Counted from the first letter of the stretch, positions 8,413 to 15,707 are shown. The stretch is DNA of 24,450 nucleotides from Coprococcus sp. (GCA_016297495.1 JAEDGN010000037.1:1-24450); one strand, 5' to 3'. Notes: generated by a model not told the origin, from the letters alone. Numbers and translations: made by a program.

Positions 8413-8453
8413 AAAAAAGGATACCTGTTAGACAGATACAAGGTATCCTTTTT
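8413..8453 (-). terminator. Intrinsic terminator overlapping the end of niaR
   Basis: On the minus strand the arms (plus-strand 8441-8448 AGGTATCC and 8419-8426 GGATACCT) pair perfectly for eight bases, extended by five A-T pairs. The 14-base loop holds the niaR stop codon. Six T residues follow in the transcript. It should limit read-through into the EIIC-like gene. Confidence 0.75.
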
Positions 8454-8946
8454 CTTTTAGAGCGCGTTCAATATTGTCGAGGATGACTTCAGAACGGGCT
8501 TCAACAGTATGGTAGTGGATGCCGCCTGCAATGATATTCAGCGGCTTGGCCCGTGTATTCTTCAGGAGCCGGCAGAAATTCGCCACATCACTGCGGTTTT
8601 CCAGAATCAGATTGCCGCTGATCTGACCATATATCTCGTGTTCAATAATAACATCCATGACCTTGCCGCCCTGATCGACAATCGTGTTCAGCTCATCTTC
8701 TATGGCTTCATCTGTATGATTGACACAGTAAGTTCGATGACAGATGGCAGGTTTGTTGTTGTATAGAATATATCCTTTTGTGGTGGCCAGAATATTCTGG
8801 TTCACGGCACGGAGCAGGGCAATATCCTGAACAATAACCTGTCGGCTGACGCCTAATATTCTGGCCAGACTGTTGCCGGACATGGGACGATCACTTTTGG
8901 TCAGAATGTCCAGCAGCTGTTGTCTTCTTGCTTCACCTTCCTGCAT
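8428..8946 (-). CDS. niaR: NiaR (YrxA)-like niacin-responsive transcriptional repressor
   Basis: It is a 172-residue repressor with an N-terminal winged helix (HTH_11 type, residues 5-62: RRQQLLDILTKSDRPMSGNSLARILGVSRQVIVQDIALLRA) and a C-terminal 3H domain. The conserved histidines of that domain are visible as VNHTDE (His77), EHEIYGQISGNL (His103) and GIHYHTVEA (His144, His146). Characterised NiaR proteins bind a metal and nicotinic acid and repress NAD synthesis and niacin salvage or transport genes. Start at 8946 has an AGGAAGG-rich leader upstream. The gene has its own promoter (TTTACA-N17-TATCAT) and ends in a terminator. The EIIC-like gene follows on the same strand, so it is the most likely target. 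No nad genes are in the window. Confidence 0.88.
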   Translation of the reverse strand: MQEGEARRQQLLDILTKSDRPMSGNSLARILGVSRQVIVQDIALLRAVNQNILATTKGYILYNNKPAICHRTYCVNHTDEAIEDELNTIVDQGGKVMDVIIEHEIYGQISGNLILENRSDVANFCRLLKNTRAKPLNIIAGGIHYHTVEARSEVILDNIERALKEKGYLVSV

Positions 8947-9025
8947 GTATTCTTCCTTCCTTTCCTGATTTGGCGGTCTCTGCAGGTCTGCTATATAGTG
9001 GATCCGGTACCGTCTTTTGTATTAT

Positions 9026-9054
9026 ATGATACCCGTAAAATAATTTTTTGTAAA
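9026..9054 (-). promoter_or_regulatory. Promoter for niaR, overlapping the divergent promoter
   Basis: Minus strand TTTACA (9049-9054), 17-base spacer, TATCAT (9026-9031). Its -35 box occupies the same bases as the -35 of the plus-strand promoter, so only one polymerase can bind at a time. Confidence 0.5.
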
Positions 9055-9075
9055 GAGAAAAAGATGTGTTATAAT
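9048..9075 (+). promoter_or_regulatory. Promoter for the C39-like / YbaK gene pair
   Basis: TTGTAA (9048-9053), 16-base spacer and a consensus TATAAT (9070-9075). The -10 box contains an upstream in-frame ATG (9074), which shows that the true start must lie further downstream. Confidence 0.6.
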
Positions 9076-9094
9076 GAATGGCGAGGTGAATAGA

Positions 9095-9766
9095 ATGATG
9101 AAGTATTACAATCAGACAAATTATCCCCATGTTCCTTATCCGACGCTGACGGATATGCCGGAACTCGGACGTTCCGATACAACGGTGAGGCAGGCCGGAT
9201 GTGGTTTGTGCGCATCCTGTATGGTTGTTGAAAATATGACGGGAGAATCGTTTCCACTGATAGACTGCCTGGAGATGTCCATCAATGTCAATGCCAATCA
9301 TAGTCCGGGAACGGATCTGAGTGTGCTGGGGCCATACATAGCTGAACGGTTTAATCTGGATCTTGTTATCACGGATGATCCCGAACTGCTTCGTGAACAT
9401 TTGAAGAAGGGATATATGGCAGTGGCGTGTTCGGCAGGTGACAGGCCGGAGGAAGATTACATAGGCGTTTTTTCTCATGGCGGACATTATATTGCTGTTG
9501 TTGGGATCGAAGAGGATGGTGAGCATATTCTTGTGCTGGATCCTTCCCTGGTGCCTGACAAATATGAGGAGGAAGGCCGTCGGGATAAGGTTATTGTCAA
9601 TGGCAATATTCTGCATACTACTATGAAAGTCCTGGCTGAGGACTGCCGTTACAGAGAGATTCGGTATTATGAAGACGGTGATTTTAAAAAATGGTTAGAG
9701 CAGGCGGAGGACGATGCAAATCGTGACCGTTATTTTCTGTTCAGCCCGGGAAAGGAGAAAAAGTAA
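9095..9766 (+). CDS. C39-like (papain-fold) cysteine peptidase family protein
   Basis: This 223-residue cytosolic protein matches the peptidase C39-like 2 pattern: a cysteine region QAGCGLCASCMVV (33-45, Cys36 the likely nucleophile), a histidine in SHGGHYIAVVGIE (128-139, His131) and an aspartate in ILVLDPS (145-151, Asp149), the order Cys-His-Asp expected for the fold. There is no signal peptide or transporter domain, so it is not a bacteriocin-exporting ABC peptidase. Substrate is unknown. The start 9095 is preferred because GAGGTGA (9083-9089) is correctly spaced and an earlier ATG at 9074 lies within the -10 box. The next gene begins one base after its stop, so the two form an operon. 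Confidence 0.7.
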   Translation: MMKYYNQTNYPHVPYPTLTDMPELGRSDTTVRQAGCGLCASCMVVENMTGESFPLIDCLEMSINVNANHSPGTDLSVLGPYIAERFNLDLVITDDPELLREHLKKGYMAVACSAGDRPEEDYIGVFSHGGHYIAVVGIEEDGEHILVLDPSLVPDKYEEEGRRDKVIVNGNILHTTMKVLAEDCRYREIRYYEDGDFKKWLEQAEDDANRDRYFLFSPGKEKK

Positions 9767-9767
9767 A

Positions 9768-10232
9768 ATGTCAATTGAGAAGGTGAAAGCTTTTTTTGCC
9801 GGATATGACATAGAAGACAGAATTATGGAAATGGATCAGTCCAGTGCCACTGTTGAACTTGCGGCACAGGCTGTGGGCTGTGAGCCAAGTCATATTGCCA
9901 AGACCATGTCATTTCTGCAGGGAGAAAAGGCGGTTCTTATAGTGGCAGCGGGCGATGCAAAAATCGACAATAAGAAATATAAAGCACAGTTTCATACCAA
10001 GGCAAAAATGATTCCTTTTAATGAGGTGGAGCAGTGGATCGGACATGCACCGGGCGGTGTCTGCCCCTTTGCAGTAAAGGAGGGTGTGGAAGTTTATCTC
10101 GATGATTCTCTGAAACGTTTTGAAATTGTCTATCCTGCAGCGGGCAGCGGAAACAGCGCCATCGGCCTGAACCTGGAAGAGCTGGAGAAGTATTCAGGAT
10201 CTCTGGCCTGGATAGATGTATGTAAATATTAA
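9768..10232 (+). CDS. YbaK/EbsC family aminoacyl-tRNA deacylase
   Basis: This 154-residue protein has a single YbaK domain, a family that hydrolyses mischarged tRNAs in trans (for example Cys-tRNA-Pro). Visible family signatures are SSATVELAAQAVGCEPSHIAKTMSF with the conserved lysine (Lys45), an IVAAGDAKIDNKKY loop, GGVCPFAV (97-104) and PAAGSGNSAIGLNLEEL (123-139). The exact tRNA specificity cannot be assigned. Start 9768 is supported by AAAGGAGA (9751-9758) inside the end of the upstream gene; an earlier in-frame ATG at 9714 lies deep in that gene and lacks a site. A long hairpin follows the stop. Confidence 0.85.
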   Translation: MSIEKVKAFFAGYDIEDRIMEMDQSSATVELAAQAVGCEPSHIAKTMSFLQGEKAVLIVAAGDAKIDNKKYKAQFHTKAKMIPFNEVEQWIGHAPGGVCPFAVKEGVEVYLDDSLKRFEIVYPAAGSGNSAIGLNLEELEKYSGSLAWIDVCKY

Positions 10233-10241
10233 TGGTGAAAA

Positions 10242-10287
10242 AATACAACCGTTCAGACATAAAACTTATCGACTGAACGGTTGTATT
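10242..10287. terminator. Bidirectional intrinsic terminator, 15-base perfect stem
   Basis: AATACAACCGTTCAG (10242-10256) pairs perfectly with CTGAACGGTTGTATT (10273-10287) around a 16-base loop, between the convergent YbaK and M18 genes. On the minus strand it runs into a T tract (six T), so it is strongest for the aminopeptidase transcript. Confidence 0.85.
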
Positions 10288-10308
10288 AAAATAATACTTT
10301 TTAATATT

Positions 10309-11712
10309 TTATTTGTAGAAAGCCAGGAATGCCTGATAGGCTTCATAGACATCCAACTTGGAGATGATTTCCATCGGAGCATGCATGGACATGACAGGAA
10401 CTCCCAGATCGACCACATCGATATTGAGGCCTGCGACATACTGGGCTACAGTACCGCCGCCGCCCTCGTCAACTTTGCCGAGTTCACCGGCCTGCCAGTA
10501 GACACCGGCATCCTCCATGATGGCGATGACTTTGGCCATGGTTTCGGCACTGGCATCACTGGCGCCGCCTTTGCCTCTGGAACCGGTATATTTGGTCAGG
10601 ACACAGCCTTTGCCAAGATAGCAGGAATTACCGGCTTCGTAGACATCCGGGAAGGTCGGATCAAAAGCAGCACTGACATCAGATGAGAGGCAGATGGCAT
10701 GGGCAATCATCTCCTTATAAGGAACACCGCTGTTTTCGGCCAGATATTCCAGATAATGACGGACATAATCGGAATTGAGACCTGTATTGCCGACGGAGCC
10801 AATCTCTTCCTTGTCAGTCAGAATGGTAACAGTGGTATAGGTCGGGCTGACACTGTCTAATTCTGCACGAAGGGCCGGATAGGCACATACTCTGTCATCA
10901 TGAGCACCTGAGGCGATGAGGCTTCTGTCAAAGCCCACATCTCTTGCAGGTCCGGCTGCAACAGCTTCCAATTCTGCACGGTAGAAATCGGCTTCTGTAA
11001 TGCCATACTTTTCATTCAGGATAGAAAGAACCATCAGCTTGACCGGATTCTTCAGATCCTTTTCCGGATATGGCAGGGAGCCGATGATAATATTCAGTTC
11101 TTCACCCTTGATACCTTCGGCGAGGGTACGCTGATTCTGGCGGCCTGACAGATGCGGCAGCAGATCACTGATATAGAAAACCGGGTCAGATGGATCTTCA
11201 CCGATATTGATGGTTACTGCTTCACCGTTCTTTTTGTAAATCACACCATGAAGAGAAAGTGGAATCGTGGCCCACTGATACTTGCGGATACCGCCATAAT
11301 AATGGGTCTTAAAATAAGCAATATCATTCTGCTCGTACAGCGGGGTCGGTTTCAGATCCAGTCTTGGTGCGTCGATATGGGCAGCGTTGAGACGGATACC
11401 TTCATTCAGCGGACGGGTGCCGAAGGTGGAGGCGATGATGGACTTGCCGCGGTTATTGAGGTAAACCTTGTCGCCCGGAGCATAGGCTTTTGACGGATCA
11501 AAAACAGTGTAGCCGGCTTCTTTCAGCATGGCTTCTGCCTTTGTGACACATTCGCGCTCTGTCTTGGCTTCTGATAAAAAAGCCTTATACGGTTCGCAGA
11601 AAGACTGCGCAGCCTCAACACGTTCAGGTGCGGCCTGAGCAATGGAAGGAAACTCCCATGTCAGCTGTTCCTGGAGTAATTGTCCTTTTGTCTTTTCATT
11701 CGTAGTTTCCAT
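10309..11712 (-). CDS. M18 family aminopeptidase
   Basis: This is a cytosolic zinc aminopeptidase of 467 residues that removes N-terminal residues from peptides, typically acidic ones. Metal and catalytic residues of the M18 fold are seen in order: His112 in AAHIDAPRLDL, Asp272 in SGAHDDRVCAYPAL, Glu302/Glu303 in TDKEEIGSVG, Asp345 in SSDVSAAFDP, and His444 in MSMHAPMEI. Together they form the two-zinc site of tetrahedral aminopeptidases. The length fits the family. AAAGGGGA is spaced by a T run from the ATG at 11712. A TATAAT (plus-strand 11737-11742) just upstream has no convincing -35, so the gene may be partly read from the DUF3842 promoter. A 15-base stem terminator ends it. Confidence 0.93.
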   Translation of the reverse strand: METTNEKTKGQLLQEQLTWEFPSIAQAAPERVEAAQSFCEPYKAFLSEAKTERECVTKAEAMLKEAGYTVFDPSKAYAPGDKVYLNNRGKSIIASTFGTRPLNEGIRLNAAHIDAPRLDLKPTPLYEQNDIAYFKTHYYGGIRKYQWATIPLSLHGVIYKKNGEAVTINIGEDPSDPVFYISDLLPHLSGRQNQRTLAEGIKGEELNIIIGSLPYPEKDLKNPVKLMVLSILNEKYGITEADFYRAELEAVAAGPARDVGFDRSLIASGAHDDRVCAYPALRAELDSVSPTYTTVTILTDKEEIGSVGNTGLNSDYVRHYLEYLAENSGVPYKEMIAHAICLSSDVSAAFDPTFPDVYEAGNSCYLGKGCVLTKYTGSRGKGGASDASAETMAKVIAIMEDAGVYWQAGELGKVDEGGGGTVAQYVAGLNIDVVDLGVPVMSMHAPMEIISKLDVYEAYQAFLAFYK

Positions 11713-11766
11713 AAAAAAATCCCCTTTATTATGTAAATTATAGTCTTTACGTATCAGTACAGTTTC

Positions 11767-12207
11767 TTACAGCAGTTCGCCGATGTAGTCTGTTGTCATA
11801 CGGACCGCCTGGTCAATGAATGCCTGAAGCGGACCATTGGAAAGCATAGCAATACGTGTGTTGCAGCTGTCAAATGGAATCAGTATTCGGCGGGCTTTGC
11901 TGGTGCTGATGGCCTGGGCCATGGCAGGTGTCAGTTCGCCCAGTATGGAGTTGGCGACCACAATGGCTACAACACCGACAATAATATCGGAGCGTTCCGC
12001 ATTAATTATAATGGCGTTCTCACCTGTTGCACCGTCAGTGGCGCCGCCTTTGAGCATATTGGAGGTGGCCAGGGAATTGGTCCCCAGAGCCCGGACAGTT
12101 ACCGGCAGATCCTTTGGAAGAACGGTGGTGAGTGCACTGATATACTGACGGCCGATACCGCCGCCCTGACCGTCGATAACGCTGATAAGAATATTTTTTT
12201 TCTGCAT
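11767..12207 (-). CDS. DUF3842 family protein
   Basis: This 146-residue protein has no characterised function. It matches the DUF3842 pattern found in Clostridia: ISVIDGQGGGIGRQYISAL at the N terminus (a glycine-rich nucleotide-binding-like loop), ALGTNSLATSNMLKGGATDGATGENAIIINAERSDIIVGVVAIVVANSILGELTPAMAQAI in the middle, and RRILIPFDSCN near the end. The early strand-loop-helix suggests a Rossmann-like fold, but this is inference. The start 12207 has AAAGGA six bases upstream; upstream in-frame codons would add a hydrophobic, untranslated-looking stretch crossing the promoter. It is followed by the M18 aminopeptidase 55 bases later on the same strand. Confidence 0.82.
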   Translation of the reverse strand: MQKKNILISVIDGQGGGIGRQYISALTTVLPKDLPVTVRALGTNSLATSNMLKGGATDGATGENAIIINAERSDIIVGVVAIVVANSILGELTPAMAQAISTSKARRILIPFDSCNTRIAMLSNGPLQAFIDQAVRMTTDYIGELL

Positions 12208-12241
12208 GGTAAATCCTTTCTTTTCTATTGTCGCTTGTATA

Positions 12242-12270
12242 AGTATACATGAAATATATAAAAAAAGCAA
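12242..12270 (-). promoter_or_regulatory. Promoter for DUF3842 (and perhaps M18)
   Basis: Minus strand TTGCTT (12265-12270), 17-base spacer, TATACT (12242-12247), about 35 bases before the start codon. Confidence 0.6.
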
Positions 12271-12390
12271 TAGAAGTGCAAAGCGTCTATTGAAGGAGAA
12301 TAAAAGGTGAAAAACATAATAAAGTTGAACAAAACAGGAAAACAAAATTAGTCTATATTTAACAATGTTGCTGTTTTATGTTAAAAAAGG

Positions 12391-12419
12391 TTGCAGATAA
12401 TTGAACAATATGCTAAGAT
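12391..12419 (+). promoter_or_regulatory. Promoter of the sugar ABC/malQ cluster, with extended -10
   Basis: TTGCAG (12391-12396), 17-base spacer and TAAGAT (12414-12419) preceded by TGC, an extended -10. The predicted start of transcription is near 12426, only a few bases before the inverted-repeat operator. The rest of the 303-base gap (12208-12510) is AT-rich, with this, the DUF3842 promoter and the operator. Confidence 0.6.
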
Positions 12420-12429
12420 AAAGTTGTGA

Positions 12430-12457
12430 TTGGCAACGTTACCGATAACGTTGCCAA
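12430..12457. promoter_or_regulatory. Twin-core LacI-family operator
   Basis: A perfect inverted repeat, TTGGCAACGTTA (12430-12441) and TAACGTTGCCAA (12446-12457), flanks the tetramer CCGA. Each arm contains AACGTT (12435-12440, 12447-12452), the CG-centred palindrome typical of LacI/GalR operators, 12 bases apart. It lies just downstream of the -10 box, where bound repressor would block transcription. The LacI-family gene at the end of the cluster is the expected binder; CcpA binding is less likely because flanking bases fit cre poorly. Confidence 0.75.
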
Positions 12458-12510
12458 AATAGTATCGTATTCTCCGTAAGGGGACAATCATGAATGACAG
12501 GAGGAGTATC

Positions 12511-13905
12511 ATGAAAAAAGGTAAAAAAATTGCAGCTGTCCTTTTGACAGCTATCATGGCAACAAGTTTACTGGCAGGCTGCGGCGGTTCCAAGACAGAA
12601 GAGACCAAGACACCAGAGACACAGGCAGCAGGCGAGACAACAGCTGAGACAGCAGGTGAGACACAGGCTGCAGCAGAGGGTGGTTCAGGCAGTGTGTACT
12701 ATCTGAATTTCAAACCGGAAGTAGATGGATTATGGCAGGAACTGGCTGCTTCCTACACAGAACAGACAGGCGTACCTGTAACAGTTGTTACAGCAGCATC
12801 CGGTACATATGAGCAGACACTGACATCTGAGATCGCCAAGAGCGAGGCACCTACATTATTCCAGATGGAGAGCAAGACATGGATTCCGAACTGGGGTCAG
12901 TACTGCTATGATTTGACAGATTCCTATATTAATCAGCATTCCACATATGAGCCGATGACCAATGAAGCAGGCGAAGTACTTGGTGTTCCTTTTGCAGTAG
13001 AGAGCTATGGTATCATTTACAATGTAGATCTGATGGATGAGTACTGTGCACTGGACAATGCAGTAGTTGCCAGCGCTGATGAGATCACAAGCTTTGAGAC
13101 ACTGAAGGCAGTAGCTGATGATATTCAGGCCAGAAAAGATGAACTGGGTGTAGAAGGTGCTTTCTCCTGTGCAGGTCTTGATGGTTCTTCTTACTGGAGA
13201 TTTACAACTCATCTGTCCAACCTTCCGATTTACTGGGAGATGGTAGACAAGGGTGTTGAAGATATCAAGGCTCTGGATGGCACTCATGTAGAGAACTTCA
13301 AGAACCTGATCGATCTTTATTTCACAGATTCCACGTGTGAACCGGCTCTGTTAAGCGGTAAGACTCTGGATGATTCTCAGGCAGAATTTGTTGATGGTCT
13401 GGCTGTATTCTATCAGAATGGTACATGGGCATGGACAGCAGACGGTGATCTGGCTGACATGAATATTGCTTTCCTTCCTCTGTACTGCGGTGTTGATGCT
13501 GAAACTGATAACATCGGTGTATGTACAGGTACAGGTAACTACTGGTGTGTTAATAAGAATTCTTCCCCAGAGGATATTCAGGCAACACTTGATTTCCTGG
13601 AATGGGTAATTTCTTCTGATGAAGGTAAGGATACTCTGGCTGGTGCTATGGCATTCAACTGCCCGTTTGATACATTTGCAGATTATCCAATGGCCAATCC
13701 TTTATTTGTAAGTGCGAATGCTTATACAGCAGCTGGAAAGGCTCCTGTTTCATGGATGGGTCTTCAGTGTATCCCTACAGAGAACTGGAAGTCCGATCTT
13801 GCATCTGCTCTGATCGAATATGCTCAGGGAACAGCTGACTGGTCTAATGTTGAGAAGGTATTCACTGAGGAATTTGCTTCAGAATGGGAAGCTAATCAGC
13901 AGTAA
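12511..13905 (+). CDS. Sugar ABC transporter substrate-binding lipoprotein (malto-oligosaccharide type)
   Basis: This is a 464-residue extracytoplasmic sugar-binding protein anchored to the membrane by lipid. The signal peptide is MKKGKKIAAVLLTAIMATSLLAGC with lipobox LLAGC and lipidated Cys24. A Thr/Glu/Ala-rich linker (about residues 28-58) precedes a family 1 solute-binding fold, recognised by YYLNFKPEVDGLWQELAASYTEQTGVPVTVVTA and GVPFAVESYGIIYNVDLMDEY. Substrate is inferred to be malto-oligosaccharide from the downstream malQ. ATG 12511 follows AGGAGG (12499-12504) by six bases; the upstream in-frame ATG at 12490 lacks a site and would spoil the signal peptide. A hairpin just after the stop probably raises its level over the permeases. 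Confidence 0.93.
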   Translation: MKKGKKIAAVLLTAIMATSLLAGCGGSKTEETKTPETQAAGETTAETAGETQAAAEGGSGSVYYLNFKPEVDGLWQELAASYTEQTGVPVTVVTAASGTYEQTLTSEIAKSEAPTLFQMESKTWIPNWGQYCYDLTDSYINQHSTYEPMTNEAGEVLGVPFAVESYGIIYNVDLMDEYCALDNAVVASADEITSFETLKAVADDIQARKDELGVEGAFSCAGLDGSSYWRFTTHLSNLPIYWEMVDKGVEDIKALDGTHVENFKNLIDLYFTDSTCEPALLSGKTLDDSQAEFVDGLAVFYQNGTWAWTADGDLADMNIAFLPLYCGVDAETDNIGVCTGTGNYWCVNKNSSPEDIQATLDFLEWVISSDEGKDTLAGAMAFNCPFDTFADYPMANPLFVSANAYTAAGKAPVSWMGLQCIPTENWKSDLASALIEYAQGTADWSNVEKVFTEEFASEWEANQQ

Positions 13906-13946
13906 AATATCGATAACTGGTCATTAACATATTGAATGAATTGGGA

Positions 13947-13971
13947 AGAATGGCTGGATGACAGCCATTCT
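13947..13971 (+). terminator. Intercistronic hairpin between binding protein and permeases
   Basis: AGAATGGCTG (13947-13956) pairs with CAGCCATTCT (13962-13971), five-base loop, followed by TTCTTAAG. The weak T tract suggests a leaky terminator or a 3'-end stabiliser, as often seen after binding-protein genes. Confidence 0.6.
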
Positions 13972-13992
13972 TTCTTAAGTTAGAGGTAAGTT

Positions 13993-14835
13993 ATGGAGAA
14001 AACATTAAAGAAATATTTTCCTATTTTTGCACTTCCAACGGCGGCGGCCTTTGTCATAGGATTCGTTGTCCCTTTTATTCTGGCTGTTTATTTGAGCTTT
14101 TGCTCTTTTACCACAGTGACGGATGCCAAGTTTACAGGTATCACTAATTATATTAAAGCGCTGCAGGACAGTACATTTATGCATTCGGTGTTCTTTTCTG
14201 CTTTATTTACAATCGTAACGGTTGTTCTGATCAATGTACTTGCTTTTGCCGTAGCTTTGTGCTTGACACAGAAGATCAAGGGCACGAATCTGTTCAGAAC
14301 AGTCTTCTTTATGCCGAACCTGATCGGCGGTATCGTGCTCGGTTATGTATGGCAGCTGCTTCTCAACGGTGTGCTGGCATATTGGGGCAGGACATTGACA
14401 TACAGTTCTGCTTATGGTTTCTGGGGTCTGGTTATTCTGCTTTGCTGGCAGCAGGTTGGTTATATGATGATCCTTTATATTGCCGGGCTTCAGAATATTT
14501 CCACAGATATGCTGGAAGCCGCGGAAGTAGACGGTGCCAATGCAGTTCAGCGGTTATTCAGGATTATTATTCCGACGGTCAGACCGACCATCGTCATCTG
14601 TACTTTTATGACATTGACCAACGGATTCAAGCTGTTCGACCAGAACCTTGCATTAACTGCCGGTGAGCCGTCTCACGGTACAGAAATGGTGGCTTTGAAT
14701 ATTTATAATACCTTCTACGGAAGCACTTCTGTATTCAGGGGTGTCGGACAGGCCAAGGCAGTTATTTTTGCCTTGATTCTGGCAGCTATCGGTATTCTGC
14801 AGATGCGGCTGACTTCAGGAAAGGGGGATAATTGA
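13993..14835 (+). CDS. Sugar ABC transporter permease, MalF/MsmF type
   Basis: One of the two inner-membrane subunits of the sugar importer, 280 residues with about six transmembrane segments (the first at about residues 10-36). The EAA loop that contacts the ATPase is EAAEVDGANAVQRLFRIIIP (about residues 177-196). The N terminus lacks the extra periplasmic domain of E. coli MalF, as usual for Gram-positive MsmF-like permeases. AGAGGTAAG precedes the ATG. Its stop lies 2 bases before the ATG of the second permease, or overlaps its alternative TTG, so the two are co-translated. No ATPase gene is present in the cluster; a shared MsmX-type ATPase encoded elsewhere is expected. Confidence 0.93.
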   Translation: MEKTLKKYFPIFALPTAAAFVIGFVVPFILAVYLSFCSFTTVTDAKFTGITNYIKALQDSTFMHSVFFSALFTIVTVVLINVLAFAVALCLTQKIKGTNLFRTVFFMPNLIGGIVLGYVWQLLLNGVLAYWGRTLTYSSAYGFWGLVILLCWQQVGYMMILYIAGLQNISTDMLEAAEVDGANAVQRLFRIIIPTVRPTIVICTFMTLTNGFKLFDQNLALTAGEPSHGTEMVALNIYNTFYGSTSVFRGVGQAKAVIFALILAAIGILQMRLTSGKGDN

Positions 14836-14837
14836 TC

Positions 14838-15677
14838 ATGAGACGAAGCAAACAGGGATACAAGTCCGTACTGACGGTTATATTCAGTATTATTTCAGTT
14901 ATTTACGTTATGCCTATCGTGCTTGTTATTATCAACTCCTTCAAGAAGAAATCCAAGATCAGTCTTGATCCTTTTGGACTGCCGACTGGAAAAGCCTTTA
15001 ACGGCTGGGCGAACTACATCAATGGTATTGAGAAAATTGAGTTCTTTAAATATTTTGGATACAGTTTGTTTATTACAGTAGGTTCGGTTCTGGCCATTCT
15101 GATTCTCTGCTCCATGTGTGGCTGGTATGTGACACGTGTGCAGACAAAGATTACAAAAATAATGAAATATTCATTTATTTTCTCAATGGTTGTACCGTTC
15201 CAGATGGTTATGTTTACTTTGGCGAAGACAGCAGATACACTGCATCTCAATACGCCTTGGGGAATTATCATTATCTATCTGGGATTTGGTGCCGGCATGG
15301 CCGTATTCATGTTCTCCAATTTTGCCCAGAGTATGCCGATTGAGATTGAAGAGGCAGCATGTATTGACGGGTGTAATCCGATTCAGATGTATTTTAAAGT
15401 GATCCTGCCAATCATGAAATCTACGATTGTATCTGTAGGTATCCTGGAGATCATGTGGGTATGGAACGACTACCTCCTGCCTTATCTTGTACTGGATATT
15501 AAGAAATATAAGACGATTCCGATCGTAATCCAGTATCTGAAGGGTGGTTTCGGTACCGTTGATATGGGTGCTATTATGGCCTGTATCGTTCTGGCTATTC
15601 TGCCGGTCATCATTATTTATGTATTCTGTCAGAAATACATTATCGAGGGTGTTGTGGCCGGAGCAGTTAAAGGTTAA
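14838..15677 (+). CDS. Sugar ABC transporter permease, MalG/MsmG type
   Basis: This is the second membrane subunit of the importer, 279 residues, about six transmembrane segments (first near residues 10-32: SVLTVIFSIISVIYVMPIVLVIINSFK). The EAA loop reads EIEEAACIDGCNPIQMYFKVILP (about 186-208). ATG 14838 is preferred over a TTG at 14832 because the AAGGGGGA (14821-14828) is about nine bases from the ATG and only four from the TTG; TTG cannot be excluded and would overlap the stop of the previous gene. The protein ends GVVAGAVKG, typical of MalG-type permeases. Confidence 0.93.
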   Translation: MRRSKQGYKSVLTVIFSIISVIYVMPIVLVIINSFKKKSKISLDPFGLPTGKAFNGWANYINGIEKIEFFKYFGYSLFITVGSVLAILILCSMCGWYVTRVQTKITKIMKYSFIFSMVVPFQMVMFTLAKTADTLHLNTPWGIIIIYLGFGAGMAVFMFSNFAQSMPIEIEEAACIDGCNPIQMYFKVILPIMKSTIVSVGILEIMWVWNDYLLPYLVLDIKKYKTIPIVIQYLKGGFGTVDMGAIMACIVLAILPVIIIYVFCQKYIIEGVVAGAVKG

Positions 15678-15707
15678 TGTGTCTATACGATTAAGGAGCA
15701 ATAATAT

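Noticed and set aside
12430..12457. CcpA cre site
   Set aside because: The two cores are CG-centred but flanks do not fit the cre consensus well; the local LacI-family regulator is a simpler explanation, although CcpA cannot be fully excluded.
14832..14837. TTG start for the second permease
   Set aside because: Only four bases from the GGGGG ribosome binding site; the ATG at 14838 has better spacing.
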